64,000 nucleotides of DNA, from the NCBI RefSeq assembly GCF_030252425.1, contig NZ_CP126994.1, positions 620,001-684,000 of the forward strand. The letters are read 5' to 3'. A program made the position numbers and the translations under genes. The notes beneath the pieces were generated by a model, which had not been told where the DNA came from, ran no database searches, and saw only the letters and a list, made by a program, of their open reading frames with translations. The first letter of the stretch is position 1; every line of letters begins with the position of its first letter. Shown piece after piece: positions 18,022 through 26,707 of this stretch. The DNA is from Acidisoma sp. PAMC 29798 (GTDB taxonomy: Bacteria; Pseudomonadota; Alphaproteobacteria; Acetobacterales; Acetobacteraceae).

Positions 18022-19308
18022 TCAGGCCGCCGCGCGGAAGATCACGCTCGCATTGGTGCCGCCGAAGCCGAAGCTGTTCGACAGCACGGTGGTGATCGGC
18101 CGCTCCTGCGCGACTTTCGCCACGCGGTCGATGACGCTCGTGCGGCTCGGCTCTTCCAGGTTCAGCGTCGGCGGTGCAACGCCGTCCCGGATGGCGAGGA
18201 CCGAGAAGATTGCCTCGATGGCGCCAGCCGCGCCGAGCAGATGGCCCGTCGCTGATTTGGTCGAGGACATCGCCAGGGTGCGGCCATGGTCGCCGAAGAA
18301 TCGCTCGACCGCCGAAAGCTCCAGATCGTCGCCCATCGGCGTCGATGTCCCATGGGCATTGACGTATTGAATGTCCGCAGGCTCCAGGCCGCCGTTGCGC
18401 AGCGCCGCCTTCATGGCGCGGAAGGCACCATCATGGCCCTCGGCCGGGGCGGTAATGTGATGCGCGTCACCGGACAGGCCATAGCCGCCGATTTCGGCAT
18501 AGATCTTCGCGCCGCGCTTTTTTGCGTGCTCGTATTCTTCAAGCACCAAAACACCCGCGCCTTCGCCCATGACGAAGCCGTCACGGTCTTTATCCCAAGG
18601 GCGGGAGGCTTGGCCCGGCGTCTCGTTAAAGGAGGTGGAGAGTGCGCGGGAGGCGCAGAAGCCGCCGATGCCCAAGGCGCAGACAGCGGCCTCGGCGCCG
18701 CCGGCCACCATCACATCGGCATCGCCGAGCGAGATCAGCCGGGCGGCATCGCCGATGGCATGAACGCCGGTGGCGCAGGCCGTGACGGCGGAATGGTTCG
18801 GACCCTTGAAGCCATAGCGAATCGAGACGTGACCCGAGACGAGATTGATCAGGGCCGAGGGGATGAAGAAGGGCGACAGGCGCCGCACCTTGCCCTCATT
18901 CACCAGAACCGACGCCTCATAGATTGATTGCAAGCCGCCGATGCCGGAGCCGATCATCACGCCGGTGGCGCAACGATCTTCCTCATCGGTCGGCATCCAA
19001 CCGGAATCCTCGACCGCCTCGATGGCGGCGACCATTCCGAGCTGGATGAAGCGATCCATCTTCTTGAGGTCTTTGACCGGGATCCATTCGGAGAGATCCA
19101 GGCCCCCCTCGGCACGAATGCCGGCGGGCACTTCGCCCGCGACCTTGGCGGGAAGGTCGGAGACATCGAAGGATTGGATCGCGGTGATCCCGGATTCCCC
19201 CGCGATCAATCGCCGCCAGACATGCTCAACGCCGATCCCCAGAGGGGAGGCGATGCCCATGCCGGTGACGACGACGCGACGCAGTTCGACTGTTCGTAAT
19301 CCAGCCAT
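18022..19308 (-). CDS. fabF: Beta-ketoacyl-ACP synthase II
   Basis: 428 residues. Condenses malonyl-ACP with acyl-ACP to elongate fatty acids. The Cys-His-His triad is Cys178 in VTACATGVHAIG, His319 in NAHGTSTPMGD and His356 in KSATGHLLGAAG. The N-terminus RRVVVTGMGIASPLG is canonical. It follows acpP by only 10 nt, so the two are co-transcribed. Confidence 0.97.
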   Translation of the reverse strand: MAGLRTVELRRVVVTGMGIASPLGIGVEHVWRRLIAGESGITAIQSFDVSDLPAKVAGEVPAGIRAEGGLDLSEWIPVKDLKKMDRFIQLGMVAAIEAVEDSGWMPTDEEDRCATGVMIGSGIGGLQSIYEASVLVNEGKVRRLSPFFIPSALINLVSGHVSIRYGFKGPNHSAVTACATGVHAIGDAARLISLGDADVMVAGGAEAAVCALGIGGFCASRALSTSFNETPGQASRPWDKDRDGFVMGEGAGVLVLEEYEHAKKRGAKIYAEIGGYGLSGDAHHITAPAEGHDGAFRAMKAALRNGGLEPADIQYVNAHGTSTPMGDDLELSAVERFFGDHGRTLAMSSTKSATGHLLGAAGAIEAIFSVLAIRDGVAPPTLNLEEPSRTSVIDRVAKVAQERPITTVLSNSFGFGGTNASVIFRAAA

Positions 19309-19318
19309 TGGAAGAGCC

Positions 19319-19558
19319 TCAGGCGGCCTTCTGCTTTTCGATATAATCGATGGCGTCTTTGACGGTGCTGATCTTCTCAGCGGCGTCCTCGGGGATCTCC
19401 ACGCTGAACGCTTCCTCGAACGCCATCACCAGCTCGACCGTGTCGAGGCTGTCCGCGCCGAGATCATCGATGAAGGAGGCTTCGGGAGTCACTTTCGACT
19501 CCTCGACGCCCAAATGCTCCACCACGATCTTCTTCACCTTGTCGGCTACTTCGCTCAT
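19319..19558 (-). CDS. acpP: Acyl carrier protein
   Basis: 79 residues, acidic. Ser37 in [15 protein letters not shown] is the 4'-phosphopantetheine attachment site. Carries the growing acyl chain for FabD, FabF and FabG encoded on either side. A long structured leader (19643-19762) separates it from fabG, consistent with separate high expression. Confidence 0.98.
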   Translation of the reverse strand: MSEVADKVKKIVVEHLGVEESKVTPEASFIDDLGADSLDTVELVMAFEEAFSVEIPEDAAEKISTVKDAIDYIEKQKAA

Positions 19559-19642
19559 GGGCCCCGAAACTCCTGCCTGACGGCTATTTGATTTGATCCG
19601 ATCTCACCCGGGGCGAGTACCGGCCCGGGCGCTTAGTCTCGC

Positions 19643-19762
19643 GCCCGTTCCGAACCATACCCCGGAATTCGGCGCGCTTAGCATGGTTTTGTTCGGGTCG
19701 CCAACAGCCCGCTCACCGCTTTGTCAGCGGTGCGCGCCATGGCGACCCGTAAGGGAACGGGC
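19643..19762 (-). promoter_or_regulatory. Structured leader between fabG and acpP
   Basis: Nested inverted repeats begin directly after the fabG stop. GCCCGTTCC 19643-19651 pairs with GGAACGGGC 19754-19762. AACCAT 19653-19658 pairs with ATGGTT 19683-19688. GGGTCGCCA 19695-19703 pairs with TGGCGACCC 19740-19748, and inside it CACCGCT 19714-19720 pairs with AGCGGTG 19726-19732. There is no U tract, so this is not a standard terminator. Attenuation, processing or stabilisation of the acpP-fabF message are possible roles; none is shown. Confidence 0.5.
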
Positions 19763-20500
19763 TTAGGTCATCGCCATCCCGCCATTGACATGCAAGGTGG
19801 CGCCGGTGACCCAGGCCGACTCGTCGGCCGCCAGATAGACGGCGGCCGCCGCGATATCCTCCGGCTTGCCCATGCGGCCGAGCGGAATGGCGCCCAGCAG
19901 CTTGGCCTTATGCTGCTCCGGCAGCCCCTCGGTCATGGCGGTCTGGACAAAGCCAGGCGCGATGACATTGACCGTCACGCCCCGGCTGCCGACCTCCTGG
20001 GCGAGGGATTTGCTCATGCCGATGAGCCCGGCCTTGGCGGCGGAGTAATTGGCCTGGCCGGCATTGCCCGTAACGCCGACAATACTGGCAATATTGATGA
20101 TGCGCCCAGCGCGACGCTTGAGCATGCCGCGCAGCGAGGCCCGGATGAGCCGGAAGGGCGCGGAGAGATCGACATCGATCACGCCCTGCCAATCGTCATC
20201 CGTCATGCGCATGGCCAGCATGTCACGCGTATAGCCGGCGTTGTTGACCAGGATCGAAAGCGGACCGAGGGCGGCCTCCGTCGCCGCGATCAGCGCGTCG
20301 GCCGCAGCCGGCTCACGCAGATCGGCGGGGCAGATGGCGACGCGCTCGCCCAGCTCCGTCGCCAGCGCCTCCAGGGCGTCGCGGCGGGTGCCGGACAGCG
20401 CGACGGCGCCGCCCTGGGCGTGGATGGCGCGCGCAATGGCACCGCCGATGCCGCCAGATGCGCCCGTGACGAGCGCGACCTTGCCGCTGAGATCGAACAT
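19763..20500 (-). CDS. fabG: 3-oxoacyl-ACP reductase
   Basis: 245 residues, short-chain dehydrogenase. Reduces 3-oxoacyl-ACP with NADPH. The cofactor loop is TGASGGIGGAIARA (12-25), then NNAG (86-89). The catalytic triad is Ser139, Tyr152 and Lys156 (IASIVG, NYSAAKAG). The start is ATG 20500 (MFDLSGKVALVTG) with GAGGAA upstream; the frame opens 11 codons earlier without family-like sequence. Confidence 0.96.
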   Translation of the reverse strand: MFDLSGKVALVTGASGGIGGAIARAIHAQGGAVALSGTRRDALEALATELGERVAICPADLREPAAADALIAATEAALGPLSILVNNAGYTRDMLAMRMTDDDWQGVIDVDLSAPFRLIRASLRGMLKRRAGRIINIASIVGVTGNAGQANYSAAKAGLIGMSKSLAQEVGSRGVTVNVIAPGFVQTAMTEGLPEQHKAKLLGAIPLGRMGKPEDIAAAAVYLAADESAWVTGATLHVNGGMAMT

Positions 20501-20556
20501 TCTGCGTTCCTCGTTTTTGAGGGTTTCAGCCACGGGGGTGGCCCTGCCCTTACGTT

Positions 20557-20587
20557 CGTCATCCGCGCATCAAGTGCGCGGATGACG
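20557..20587. repeat. Family A repeat, perfect single hairpin
   Basis: CGTCATCCGCGCA (20557-20569) and TGCGCGGATGACG (20575-20587) pair perfectly around a TCAAG loop. It lies in the 135-nt gap between fabD and fabG on the minus strand, 57 nt upstream of the fabG start. Confidence 0.8.
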
Positions 20588-20635
20588 AGGATAGGATGGC
20601 CGCTTTTCGATCGACTGTGATCACGTTCTACCCCG

Positions 20636-21598
20636 TCAAAGGGTCTTCAGGAATCCCTCGATATCCGCCGGCGTGCCGATCGATAGGACCTCCGCCTCCG
20701 GCACGATTCGTTTAGCGAGGCCTGACAGCACCTTGCCCGCGCCAAGTTCGACGAAACTGCTAACGCCCATGGACGCCATGGCCAGCATGCTTTCGCGCCA
20801 CCGCACCATGCCGGTGACCTGCTCGACCAGCAGGCGGCGTATGTCGTCCGGTTCCGTCATTTTCGCGGCGGAGATATTGGAAACCAGGGGGATCATCGGC
20901 GCGGCGATCGGTGCCGTCGCCAGCGCTTCCTCCATGGCATCGGCGGCGGGAGCCATCAGGGCGCAGTGAAAGGGCGCGGACACGGGCAGCAGCAGGGCGC
21001 GCTTGATGCCGCGTTGGCGGGAGAGTTCGACCGCACGCTCCACAGCCGCCTTGTTGCCCGAAATCACCACCTGGCCGCCGCCATTATCGTTGGCGGGTTG
21101 CACGATCTGGCGCAGGCCGGTTTCGGGGTCGATGGCAGCGTCGTTGCAAATGGCGGTCGCCTGATCGAGGTCGGTGCCGAGCAGCGCCGCCATCGCACCT
21201 TCGCCCGGCGCCACAGCCTTCTGCATGGCGCTGCCGCGCAACCGCAGCAGGCGGGCGGTCTCGGCGACCGACAGGCCGCCGGCGGCGGCCAGGGCACTGT
21301 ATTCGCCGAGGGAATGGCCGGCCACCAGCACGGCTTTTTCAGCGAGGTTCATGCCGCCCTCACGCTCCAGCACGCGCAGCACGGCGAGCGACACCGCCAT
21401 CAGTGCGGGCTGGGCATTCTCGGTCAGGGTAAGGTCTTCGGCCGGCCCCTCGAACATCAGTTTGGACAGGCGTTGGGACAGGATCTCATCGACCTCTCCC
21501 AGCACATCCCGCGCCGCGCCGAAGGCGGCGGCCAGATCCTGGCCCATGCCGACGAATTGGCTTCCCTGACCGGGAAAGATGAAGGCGCGAACGACCAT
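20636..21598 (-). CDS. fabD: Malonyl-CoA:ACP transacylase
   Basis: 320 residues. Loads malonyl groups onto ACP. The N-terminal FIFPGQGSQFVGMG is canonical, the nucleophile Ser96 sits in VAGHSLGEYSAL, and His211 in SAPFHCALM completes the dyad. GQVVISG and the C-terminal FVELGAGKVLSGL also match. First gene of the fab block on this strand. Confidence 0.97.
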   Translation of the reverse strand: MVVRAFIFPGQGSQFVGMGQDLAAAFGAARDVLGEVDEILSQRLSKLMFEGPAEDLTLTENAQPALMAVSLAVLRVLEREGGMNLAEKAVLVAGHSLGEYSALAAAGGLSVAETARLLRLRGSAMQKAVAPGEGAMAALLGTDLDQATAICNDAAIDPETGLRQIVQPANDNGGGQVVISGNKAAVERAVELSRQRGIKRALLLPVSAPFHCALMAPAADAMEEALATAPIAAPMIPLVSNISAAKMTEPDDIRRLLVEQVTGMVRWRESMLAMASMGVSSFVELGAGKVLSGLAKRIVPEAEVLSIGTPADIEGFLKTL

Positions 21599-21766
21599 TG
21601 ACTGTCCTTAGGGATACGACCGGCGAACCGGTGAAGATCGTCCGAAGCCAGAAGATGAGGCTGGCGGCGGTCCTGCAATGCGGCGCCGGGGTTAGCGGCG
21701 AGGTTAACAGGAGTCAATCTTCGCTGCCGCCCACCCGCTTTGGCAAGTAGCCCTATTCGCTACGCA

Positions 21767-22183
21767 CTACCCCTTCCAGCCACCGAGCTTGCAGATATGC
21801 TTCCAATGTTCGGCGCTGATCGGCGCGACTGACAGGCGGGACAGGCGCAGCAGGGCCAGCCCCTCCAGCGCTGGATCGGTCTTCATCGCGGCCAAGGTGA
21901 CCGGCTTCGGAAAGGGGCTGACCGCTTTCATATCGACGCAGACCCAGGGCCCGCTGTCGGCGGAGGGATCAGGATAGGCTTCGCGCACCACCCGCACGAC
22001 GCCCACGATCTCCTTGCCGATATTGGAATGGTAGAAGAAGGCGAGGTCGCCTGTCTTCATCGCCGCGAGATTGTTCTTGGCGGTGTGGTTGCGAACGCCC
22101 GTCCAGGGTTCGATGTCATGCGCCACCTGCTGGTCCCAGCTGAAGGCGTCGGGCTCGCTTTTGACGAGCCAATAGGCGGTCAT
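21767..22183 (-). CDS. EVE domain-containing protein
   Basis: 138 residues made of one EVE domain (PUA-like fold): YWLVKSEPDAFSWDQ at the N-terminus, WTGVRNHTAKNNLAAMKTGDLAFFYHSN in the middle and DPALEGLALLRLSRLSVAPI near the end. The fold binds modified bases in nucleic acids; the cellular role here is unknown. It follows the YciI gene by 7 nt on the same strand. Confidence 0.93.
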   Translation of the reverse strand: MTAYWLVKSEPDAFSWDQQVAHDIEPWTGVRNHTAKNNLAAMKTGDLAFFYHSNIGKEIVGVVRVVREAYPDPSADSGPWVCVDMKAVSPFPKPVTLAAMKTDPALEGLALLRLSRLSVAPISAEHWKHICKLGGWKG

Positions 22184-22190
22184 GCGCCCC

Positions 22191-22484
22191 TCACGCGACG
22201 CGCGCGCCGTCTTTGTAGACCAGCCGATACGGGGAGACCGTCATGGTTGCGAACAGTCCGGCCCGGGCATAGGGGTCTTCAGCGGCCAAGGCCTGGGCCG
22301 CTTCCTGGTCTGGCGCCTCGACGATCAGCAGGCTGCCGATCGGTTTGCCTTCCGCATTGAGGAAGGCGCCACCGGCGACGATCACGCCGACGATGCTGTC
22401 GAGATAACCCAGATGCATTTCCCGCGTCGCAGCGCGGAGCGCGAAACTGTCGGGTTTGTCCATGTTGGTAATGGTGAAATTCAT
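22191..22484 (-). CDS. YciI family protein
   Basis: 97 residues. Ferredoxin-like YCII fold with the conserved His in MHLGYLDS and an AEDPYARAGLF segment near the likely active site; the GSLLIVEAPDQEAA strand-helix is typical. The role is unknown, possibly a small enzyme. Upstream of the EVE gene with a 7-nt gap, so co-expressed. Divergent from ccmC across 86 nt. Confidence 0.9.
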   Translation of the reverse strand: MNFTITNMDKPDSFALRAATREMHLGYLDSIVGVIVAGGAFLNAEGKPIGSLLIVEAPDQEAAQALAAEDPYARAGLFATMTVSPYRLVYKDGARVA

Positions 22485-22570
22485 GGGATTGCGCCTCTGT
22501 GATGCAGTGCTGACTGTAGTGCAGCCGCAAGCCGCTTCAAACCCGCGCGCGCCTCGGCTATGGAGAGGAT

Positions 22571-23362
22571 GTGGAAGCTCTCAGCACAGCCGTTTCGACC
22601 ACGCCGCCGAAGCCTAGCCGCAGTCTGCATCGCTTCGCCAATCCGGGGCGGTTTCTGCGGCTGTCGGGGCGCGTTCTGCCGCCGCTCGCGGTCGCGGGCG
22701 GCGTGGTGACGGTGGCGGGCCTGGCCTGGGGTCTGTTCTTCTCCCCCGCCGACTGGCAGCAGGGCGACGCGGTGCGCATCATGTATGTGCATGTGCCGGC
22801 GGCCTGGCTCGCCTCGATGGGCTATGCGGGCCTCGCCCTCTGTGCCCTGTTCTCGATCATCTGGCGTCATCCGCTCGCCGATCTCGCGGCCATGGAAATC
22901 GGGCCGATCGGCGCCGCCTTCACCGCTGTGTGCCTCATCACCGGCAGTCTGTGGGGCAAGCCGATGTGGGGCGCCTGGTGGGTCTGGGATGCGCGCCTCA
23001 CCTCCGTCCTCGTGCTGTTCTTTCTTTATCTCGGCCATATCGCCCTGGTGCGCGCCTTCGACAATCAGGAGCGGGGTTTTCGCGCCGCCGCCATTCTCGC
23101 CCTCGTCGGGGCCGTGAACCTGCCGATCATCAAGTTCAGCGTCGATTGGTGGAACACGCTGCATCAGCCCGACACCATCCATCTGTTCGGCCAGAGCACG
23201 ATGTCGGGCTCGATGCTGCATCCGTTGTTGGTCTGCGCCCTCGGCTTCACGCTGCTGTTCGCAGCCTTGGTGCTGGCGCGGCTGCGCGCGGCGGTGATGG
23301 AGCGGCGCATCCGGTCGCTGCTCATGGCGCGCGTGCAGCGTGCCGAGGGCCTGCCCGCATGA
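22571..23362 (+). CDS. ccmC: Heme ABC exporter permease CcmC
   Basis: 263 residues with six hydrophobic helices. Works with CcmAB and CcmD to load heme onto CcmE for cytochrome c maturation. The tryptophan-rich periplasmic signature MWGAWWVWDARLT and conserved His-containing loops (MYVHVPAAWLAS, WNTLHQP) bind heme. GTG start. First gene of the ccmCDEFGHI block; ccmA and ccmB are not next to it. Confidence 0.95.
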   Translation: MEALSTAVSTTPPKPSRSLHRFANPGRFLRLSGRVLPPLAVAGGVVTVAGLAWGLFFSPADWQQGDAVRIMYVHVPAAWLASMGYAGLALCALFSIIWRHPLADLAAMEIGPIGAAFTAVCLITGSLWGKPMWGAWWVWDARLTSVLVLFFLYLGHIALVRAFDNQERGFRAAAILALVGAVNLPIIKFSVDWWNTLHQPDTIHLFGQSTMSGSMLHPLLVCALGFTLLFAALVLARLRAAVMERRIRSLLMARVQRAEGLPA

Positions 23363-23514
23363 CGCATCTCGGCTTCATCGCAGCGTCCTACGGCATTGCC
23401 GTCGTGGTCGTTCTGGTGCTGAGCGCGGATGCCTGGCGGCGTCTGAGCCAGGCCAAGCGCCGTTTGGCCGTCTTGGACGCCGCATCGCCGCGTCGTCGGG
23501 CGGCGAAGGCATGA
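23359..23514 (+). CDS. ccmD: Heme exporter protein CcmD
   Basis: 51 residues. One transmembrane helix (FIAASYGIAVVVVLVLSADAW) followed by a basic tail, matching CcmD, the small protein that stabilises the CcmC-CcmE interaction. Its ATG overlaps the ccmC stop (ATGA) and its own stop overlaps the ccmE start. Confidence 0.92.
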   Translation: MTHLGFIAASYGIAVVVVLVLSADAWRRLSQAKRRLAVLDAASPRRRAAKA

Positions 23515-24017
23515 CCCGCAAGCGCCGCCGCCTCTGGGTCGTTGCGGCCTGCGCCATCGGGTTTGGCAGCGCCACGGCGCTGACGCTGTCCGCCTTCAGC
23601 AGTGACATCGTGTTCTTCATGCTGCCGGGGGACGTGTTGTCCAAGCATCCCGATCCCGGCCATGCCTTCCGGCTCGGCGGCATGGTGGCGCAGGGCACGC
23701 TGCGGGAGACGATGGTGGATGGCGAGCCCGGCGCGCGCTTCGGCGTGACGGATGGCCATGGCCATATCGTGTCGGCCGAATATATCGGTGTGCTGCCCGA
23801 TTTGTTTCGCGAAGGGCAGGGCGTGGTCGCCATGGGCGCGATGACGCCGGAGGGTGCCTTTCGCGCGACGGAGGTGTTGGCCAAGCATAGTGCCGATTAC
23901 ATGCCGCCGGAGGTCGAGGCTGCGTTGAAGAAGAACGGCATGTGGAATCCGGCCACCGGCAACGCGCCGCCCGCCGCCGCCTGGAACGGCACGGCCGCGA
24001 AGCTCGCGGGCGGGTAG
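23511..24017 (+). CDS. ccmE: Cytochrome c maturation heme chaperone CcmE
   Basis: 168 residues. A basic N-terminus and one membrane anchor precede a periplasmic OB-fold. Heme attaches covalently at His126 in the AKHSADYMPPE motif, with Tyr130 as the conserved partner. FRLGGMVAQGTL is also typical. The start is ATG 23511, overlapping the ccmD stop. Confidence 0.95.
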   Translation: MTRKRRRLWVVAACAIGFGSATALTLSAFSSDIVFFMLPGDVLSKHPDPGHAFRLGGMVAQGTLRETMVDGEPGARFGVTDGHGHIVSAEYIGVLPDLFREGQGVVAMGAMTPEGAFRATEVLAKHSADYMPPEVEAALKKNGMWNPATGNAPPAAAWNGTAAKLAGG

Positions 24018-24045
24018 GGGGATGATCATGCCGACGCTGGTTTGG

Positions 24046-24159
24046 GCGCCCATGGGCCCGCGGATCAAGTCCGCGGGTGACGGTTTATGTCTGGTCCGGC
24101 GGACCGCTCATACCCCTCCATCGTCATCCCCGGACTTGATCCGGGGATCCATGGGCGCC
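24046..24159. repeat. Family A composite palindrome between ccmE and ccmF
   Basis: Outer stem GGCGCCCATGG 24046-24056 pairs with CCATGGGCGCC 24149-24159. Arm 1 is CCCGCGGA 24058-24065 with TCCGCGGG 24071-24078, loop TCAAG. A short arm 2 is GGTCC 24094-24098 with GGACC 24102-24106. Arm 3 is ATCCCCGGA 24126-24134 with TCCGGGGAT 24140-24148, loop CTTGA. It fills nearly the whole ccmE-ccmF gap and could terminate, protect or process the operon mRNA. Confidence 0.8.
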
Positions 24160-24164
24160 ACGCC

Positions 24165-26147
24165 ATGATCCCTGAACTCGGCCATTTCGCCATCGCCCTC
24201 GCCTGCGTCATCGCCGCCGCGCAGGCCGTGCTGTCGATCTGGGGCGCCCATCGCGGTGACGCGCGGCTGATCGCAGCGGCGCCAGCCCTCGCGCTCGGCC
24301 AATTCATCGCCGTCGGGCTGTCTTTCGCCGCCTTGGTCTGGAGCGGTGTCGTCTCCGACTTCTCGGTCATGAACGTCGCCGAATATTCCAGCGCCCTGAC
24401 GCCGCTGCTCTACAAAATCACCGGCACCTGGGGCAATCACGAGGGTTCTATCCTCCTCTGGTGCCTCATCCTGTCGCTCTGCGGCGCCGCCATCGCCGTT
24501 TTCGGCCGCGGCCTGCCGTCGGCGCTGCGCGCCCGTGTCATCGGCGTGCTCGGCGCCGTGTCCTCCGGCTTTCTGCTGTTTACGCTGACGGCGTCCAATC
24601 CCTTCAACCGTGTCTGGCCGCCGCCGGCAGACGGGCAGGGCGTCAATCCCCTGTTGCAGGATCCTGGCCTCGCCTTCCATCCGCCGATTCTCTACGCGGG
24701 CTATGTCGGCTTTTCGATCGCCTTCGCCTTCGCCGTCGCCTCCCTGCTCGAAGGTCGCGTCGATGCCGCCTGGGGCCGCTGGGTCCGCCCCTGGACGTTG
24801 GCCGCCTGGTGCTTCCTGACCTGCGGCATCGCGCTGGGGTCATGGTGGAGCTATTACGAACTCGGCTGGGGCGGCTACTGGTTCTGGGACCCTGTCGAGA
24901 ATGCCTCGCTGCTCCCCTGGCTGACCGGCACCGCGCTGGTTCATTCCGCCATCGTGGTCGAGAAGCGCGAGGCGTTGAAAATCTGGTCCGTGCTGCTCGC
25001 CATCACCACCTTCTCCCTGAGCCTGTCAGGCACGTTCCTGGTGCGTTCGGGTCTGCTCAATTCGGTGCATGCCTTCGCCAATGACCCGACGCGCGGCATC
25101 TTCATTCTCGCCCTGCTGGGCATCGTCATCGGCGGCTCGCTGCTGCTGTTTGCGATTCGTGCGCCGGTGCTGGTGCCGGCCGGCATCTTCGCGCCGATTT
25201 CGCGGGAAGGCGCGCTGGTCCTGAACAATATCCTGCTCTGCTCGATCACCGCCGTGGTGTTGGTCGGCACGATGTATCCCCCGTTCGTGCAACTCCTCTT
25301 CGGGCAGCAGATCAGCGTCGGCGCGCCCTTCTTCGACAGCACGGCGATTCCGCTTGCCGCACCGTTGATGGCGGCGATGGGCCTCGGCCCCGTGCTGTCC
25401 TGGAAGCGCGCAGCGCTGGCGCCGGCCTTGATCCGGTTGTGGTGGGCGGCGCTCGCGGCCCTTGTCGTCGGTCTCATCGCCTCACGTGGCATGGGCGCGG
25501 TGCCCGCACTCGGCTTCGGTTTTTCGCTGTGGATGGTGCTCTCCGCCGCCGCCGAGCTGGTGGAGCGGGCGCGCTTGTTCCGCGTGCCGCTTTCGGTGAG
25601 CTGGGCGCGTCTGCGTCTGCTACCCCGCGCGAGCTACGGCGCTGCCATCGGCCATGCGGGGCTGGGCGTTTGCGTCGCCGGCATGGTCGGGATGTCCCTG
25701 GCCGTGCATTCCATCCAGCTCGTCAAACCCGGCGAGACGGTCGCGCTCGGCGGCTACCGCTGGACGCTCGTCTCCCTCAATGACGCGCAGGGGCCGAACT
25801 ACACCGCGCGGATCGCGACGCTTCAGGTCAATGACGCCGCGAACGGGCGCCTGATCGCCATCATGCATCCCGGCCGCCGGTCATTCCCGCTGCAACAGCA
25901 GACGACGACCGATGTCTCGATCAAGACCAACGGCATGCGCGACCTGTATGTCGCTATGGGTGACGAACGGAATGGTGGCGCGGTGCTGCGCCTTCACGTC
26001 AATCCGCTGGCGCCTTGGATTTGGTTCGGCGCCCTGATCATGGCCTTCGGCGGCGCCTTGTCCCTCTCTGATCGCCGGATGCGCATCGGTGCGCCCATCC
26101 GGCTGCGCCGTCGCGCAAGCACACCCTTGCCAGCGCCCGCCGAATGA
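24165..26147 (+). CDS. ccmF: Heme lyase CcmF
   Basis: 660 residues with many hydrophobic helices. Transfers heme from CcmE to apocytochrome c together with CcmH and CcmI. The WWD motif is WGGYWFWDPVEN at residues 235-246; LLQDPGLAFHPPILYAGYVG is the conserved upstream segment. The start at ATG 24165 (MIPELGHFAIALA) matches the family; an earlier in-frame ATG at 24087 lies inside the family A repeat. The stop overlaps the ccmG ATG. Confidence 0.96.
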   Translation: MIPELGHFAIALACVIAAAQAVLSIWGAHRGDARLIAAAPALALGQFIAVGLSFAALVWSGVVSDFSVMNVAEYSSALTPLLYKITGTWGNHEGSILLWCLILSLCGAAIAVFGRGLPSALRARVIGVLGAVSSGFLLFTLTASNPFNRVWPPPADGQGVNPLLQDPGLAFHPPILYAGYVGFSIAFAFAVASLLEGRVDAAWGRWVRPWTLAAWCFLTCGIALGSWWSYYELGWGGYWFWDPVENASLLPWLTGTALVHSAIVVEKREALKIWSVLLAITTFSLSLSGTFLVRSGLLNSVHAFANDPTRGIFILALLGIVIGGSLLLFAIRAPVLVPAGIFAPISREGALVLNNILLCSITAVVLVGTMYPPFVQLLFGQQISVGAPFFDSTAIPLAAPLMAAMGLGPVLSWKRAALAPALIRLWWAALAALVVGLIASRGMGAVPALGFGFSLWMVLSAAAELVERARLFRVPLSVSWARLRLLPRASYGAAIGHAGLGVCVAGMVGMSLAVHSIQLVKPGETVALGGYRWTLVSLNDAQGPNYTARIATLQVNDAANGRLIAIMHPGRRSFPLQQQTTTDVSIKTNGMRDLYVAMGDERNGGAVLRLHVNPLAPWIWFGALIMAFGGALSLSDRRMRIGAPIRLRRRASTPLPAPAE

Positions 26148-26707
26148 TCGGCCGGCGGCTTCTTTTGGGTGCGCCACTGGGTATCCTCGCCGTCGCGGCC
26201 GGTGGCTGGGCGGTGATGCTCAACCGGATGCGAAACGGCGAGTTCGACCCGCATACCTTGCCGAGCCAGCTCATCGGCCATCAGGTGCCGGACTTCTCTC
26301 TGCCCGGGCTGTCGGGCGCGGGCATCACCGGTGCAGATTTGCAGAAGCCCCAGCAACCCATGCTGGTGAACTTCTTCGCCTCCTGGTGCGTGCCTTGTGT
26401 TCAGGAGAGCACCGTCCTGGCCGAGGTCGCCAAACAGGGCCTGCCGATCTGGGGCATCACCTATAAGGACAAGCCTTCGGCGACCCAGGCCTTTCTCGCC
26501 CGGCAGGGCAACCCCTATGCCCGCATCGCGGTCGATCTGCCCGGCCGCGTGGCGATCGACTGGGGCGTCTATGGCGTGCCGGAAACCTATTTCATCGATG
26601 GCGCCGGCATCGTCCGCTGGCGTTATGCCGGCGCCCTGACCGACCAGGTGCTGCAGCGGGACCTTCTGCCGCTATGGCAGCGCGCGCAGAAGCCGAGCAC
26701 GTCATGA
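26144..26707 (+). CDS. ccmG: Thiol:disulfide interchange protein CcmG/DsbE
   Basis: 187 residues. An N-terminal anchor (LLLGAPLGILAVAAGGWAV) and a periplasmic thioredoxin fold with Cys82-Val-Pro-Cys85 in FFASWCVPCVQE. Reduces the apocytochrome CXXCH thiols before heme ligation. The GVYGVPETYFIDGAG segment holds the cis-proline. Coupled to ccmF and ccmH by ATGA overlaps. Confidence 0.96.
   Translation: MIGRRLLLGAPLGILAVAAGGWAVMLNRMRNGEFDPHTLPSQLIGHQVPDFSLPGLSGAGITGADLQKPQQPMLVNFFASWCVPCVQESTVLAEVAKQGLPIWGITYKDKPSATQAFLARQGNPYARIAVDLPGRVAIDWGVYGVPETYFIDGAGIVRWRYAGALTDQVLQRDLLPLWQRAQKPSTS

Noticed and set aside
24087-24164. Upstream start of ccmF at 24087
   Set aside because: These 26 codons are translated repeat sequence; the family N-terminus begins at 24165 (MIPELGHFA).
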